This document shows, piece after piece, positions 63,125-64,000 of a DNA stretch of 64,000 nt. The stretch comes from Leptodontidium sp. MPI-SDFR-AT-0119 (lineage: Eukaryota; Ascomycota; Leotiomycetes; Helotiales; Leptodontidiaceae). Under the pieces are notes generated by a model. That model saw only the letters and a program-made list of their open reading frames with translations, had not been told where the DNA came from and searched no databases. Location: contig JAHLEZ010000022.1 in NCBI GenBank assembly GCA_020726505.1, positions 62,001 through 126,000 on the forward strand. The letters run 5' to 3'. The translations under genes and the position numbers were made by a program. How positions within the stretch are numbered: position 1 is the first letter of the stretch; each line of letters opens with the position of its first letter.

Positions 63125-64000
63125 GATCCTCTACAACTTCGAGGGTTCCGGTAGCCAGCCTTCTCCCTGTGTCTCCTTCGCAGTTTGCTCCTTAAGCCTA
63201 CCCGGCATCTCAAACCAACTGTTATGCCCTATTGTAGACCGACACGCGCATCCGTCCTCTCGAGCCATATAGGCAGTGTCGTGTAGAACCCCAGGCGTTC
63301 AGTCCGTCGCTGTCATTATATGCTTCGCCCCATGGCTTTCACACCACTTCGCGATACCCCGCCAGATCTCTCCTCTCCAAACAAGGCCGACCGTGTCTCG
63401 CAAGAGTTGTTACTGTTAAATCCAAGCCTGCAACTTAACGGTGACGTTTCCCTCTTACTAACCAAAGTGTATGCTCATCTTCCTCCATATGCTTGATTCC
63501 CCAGCTTGTTGGTAGCACTGTCAATGCCCTGGTTCCAGCGCTTCCTAGCCTTCCTGCCTTGTGTGTTGTGCGTCCGCGTTTCGTGAGGTAAACAAGGAGA
63601 GTGCTCCTGCGATTCGTCTTCGGGCATGCCTCTGCAAGAGGTCTTCTCGTGGTACCGAAGTCATCCATCCAACCTATTCCCTCTGATCGTGCCCTCTCTG
63701 TCGCCTTGTCTCTCGTCCAGGCTCGCGCACCCTCGCAGTGCTCTAAAAGCAACCTTCTCCTTCTTGAACAACTGCTCTGTTTATCTCCTATATCGAGTCC
63801 CTTACGAACACGTTCGAACCTCGAGCTCTCAGTCGTGTAGAAAGCCTTTCGGGACCCCGGTCGCAAAAGTGAAAACTCTGCAATCAACACCCCAGAGGTG
63901 TCCTGTTCACCCAGCGCGGTTACGTACCTAGGCCGTCAGTAGTATAGATTTGACGGCGTACCTATTTCCAAGGTAGGGAGCTGAATGATCGGATGGTTTT
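63125..64000. other. Right edge, no gene supported
   Basis: Frames of 70-150 codons on both strands have no recognisable content. If the LINE inserted cleanly, the rest of the RIP-damaged copy should appear beyond it; I do not see it here. Confidence 0.4.

Noticed and set aside
63435..63890. 151-codon minus-strand frame
   Set aside because: Low-complexity Arg-rich composition and no family; likely chance.
1..64000. tRNA, rRNA or other structured RNA genes
   Set aside because: No cloverleaf or conserved RNA sequence was recognised by eye. A covariance-model scan would be decisive.

Overview
The window is nuclear DNA of a filamentous ascomycete (Pezizomycotina). Genes are split by short GT-AG introns of about 46-78 bp with CTAAC/CTGAC-type branch sites. 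The protein families are typical of that group: HET domains, fungal NLRs with NACHT or NB-ARC, SesA and SesB-like N-termini, 2EXR/F-box-like, BTB and OTT_1508-like deaminase. One duplicated retroelement shows the CpA-to-TpA decay expected of RIP. No species is assigned.

Layout. 1-8.8 kb holds ordinary or decaying single genes: a short MADS-box protein, an unknown protein, a deaminase-like protein, a BTB protein and two pseudogene fragments. 8.8-50.4 kb is an NLR (STAND NTPase) cluster with five NLR genes: A (9.2-14.8 kb, minus, SesB-like hydrolase-NACHT-WD40), C (20.6-23.2 kb, minus, NB-ARC-TPR), E (26.3-30.3 kb, plus, HET-NACHT-ankyrin), G (34.7-38.6 kb, plus, HET-NB-ARC-TPR) and B (46.0-50.0 kb, plus, SesA-NACHT-WD40). 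Each ends in an array of tandem repeats; those of A, B, E and G, and the middle of C, are nearly identical unit to unit. 51.5-64 kb is a nest of transposons: a decayed two-gene Tc1-like element, an intact LINE with a 13-bp target duplication, a RIP-damaged LINE copy, and a 5'-truncated LINE on the other strand.

Main observation. NLRs A and B each lie inside an approximately 8-kb unit of the same gene order: an accessory protein gene converging on a DD34E Tc1/mariner-type transposase gene, which is divergent from the NLR. Both units are bounded by terminal inverted repeats of about 115 bp that begin TACAGT and have TA at their edges (8833-16906 and 42491-50449). NLR E is bounded by related approximately 60-bp inverted repeats with the same outer bases, but has no transposase (25950-30620). 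NLR G is bracketed by an inverted pair of a different approximately 390-bp repeat. The simplest reading is that these NLR genes travel as cargo of DNA transposons. A and B share nearly the same NACHT-WD40 body but carry unrelated N-terminal effector domains, which indicates domain swapping between copies.

How the parts may work together. In fungi such NLRs are thought to sense non-self or damage through their repeat domains and trigger cell death through the N-terminal domain. NLR C is divergent from a gene encoding a Helo-like N-terminal domain, which would fit an NLR/effector pair. All exon structures were derived by hand from reading frames, splice motifs and paralog comparison.
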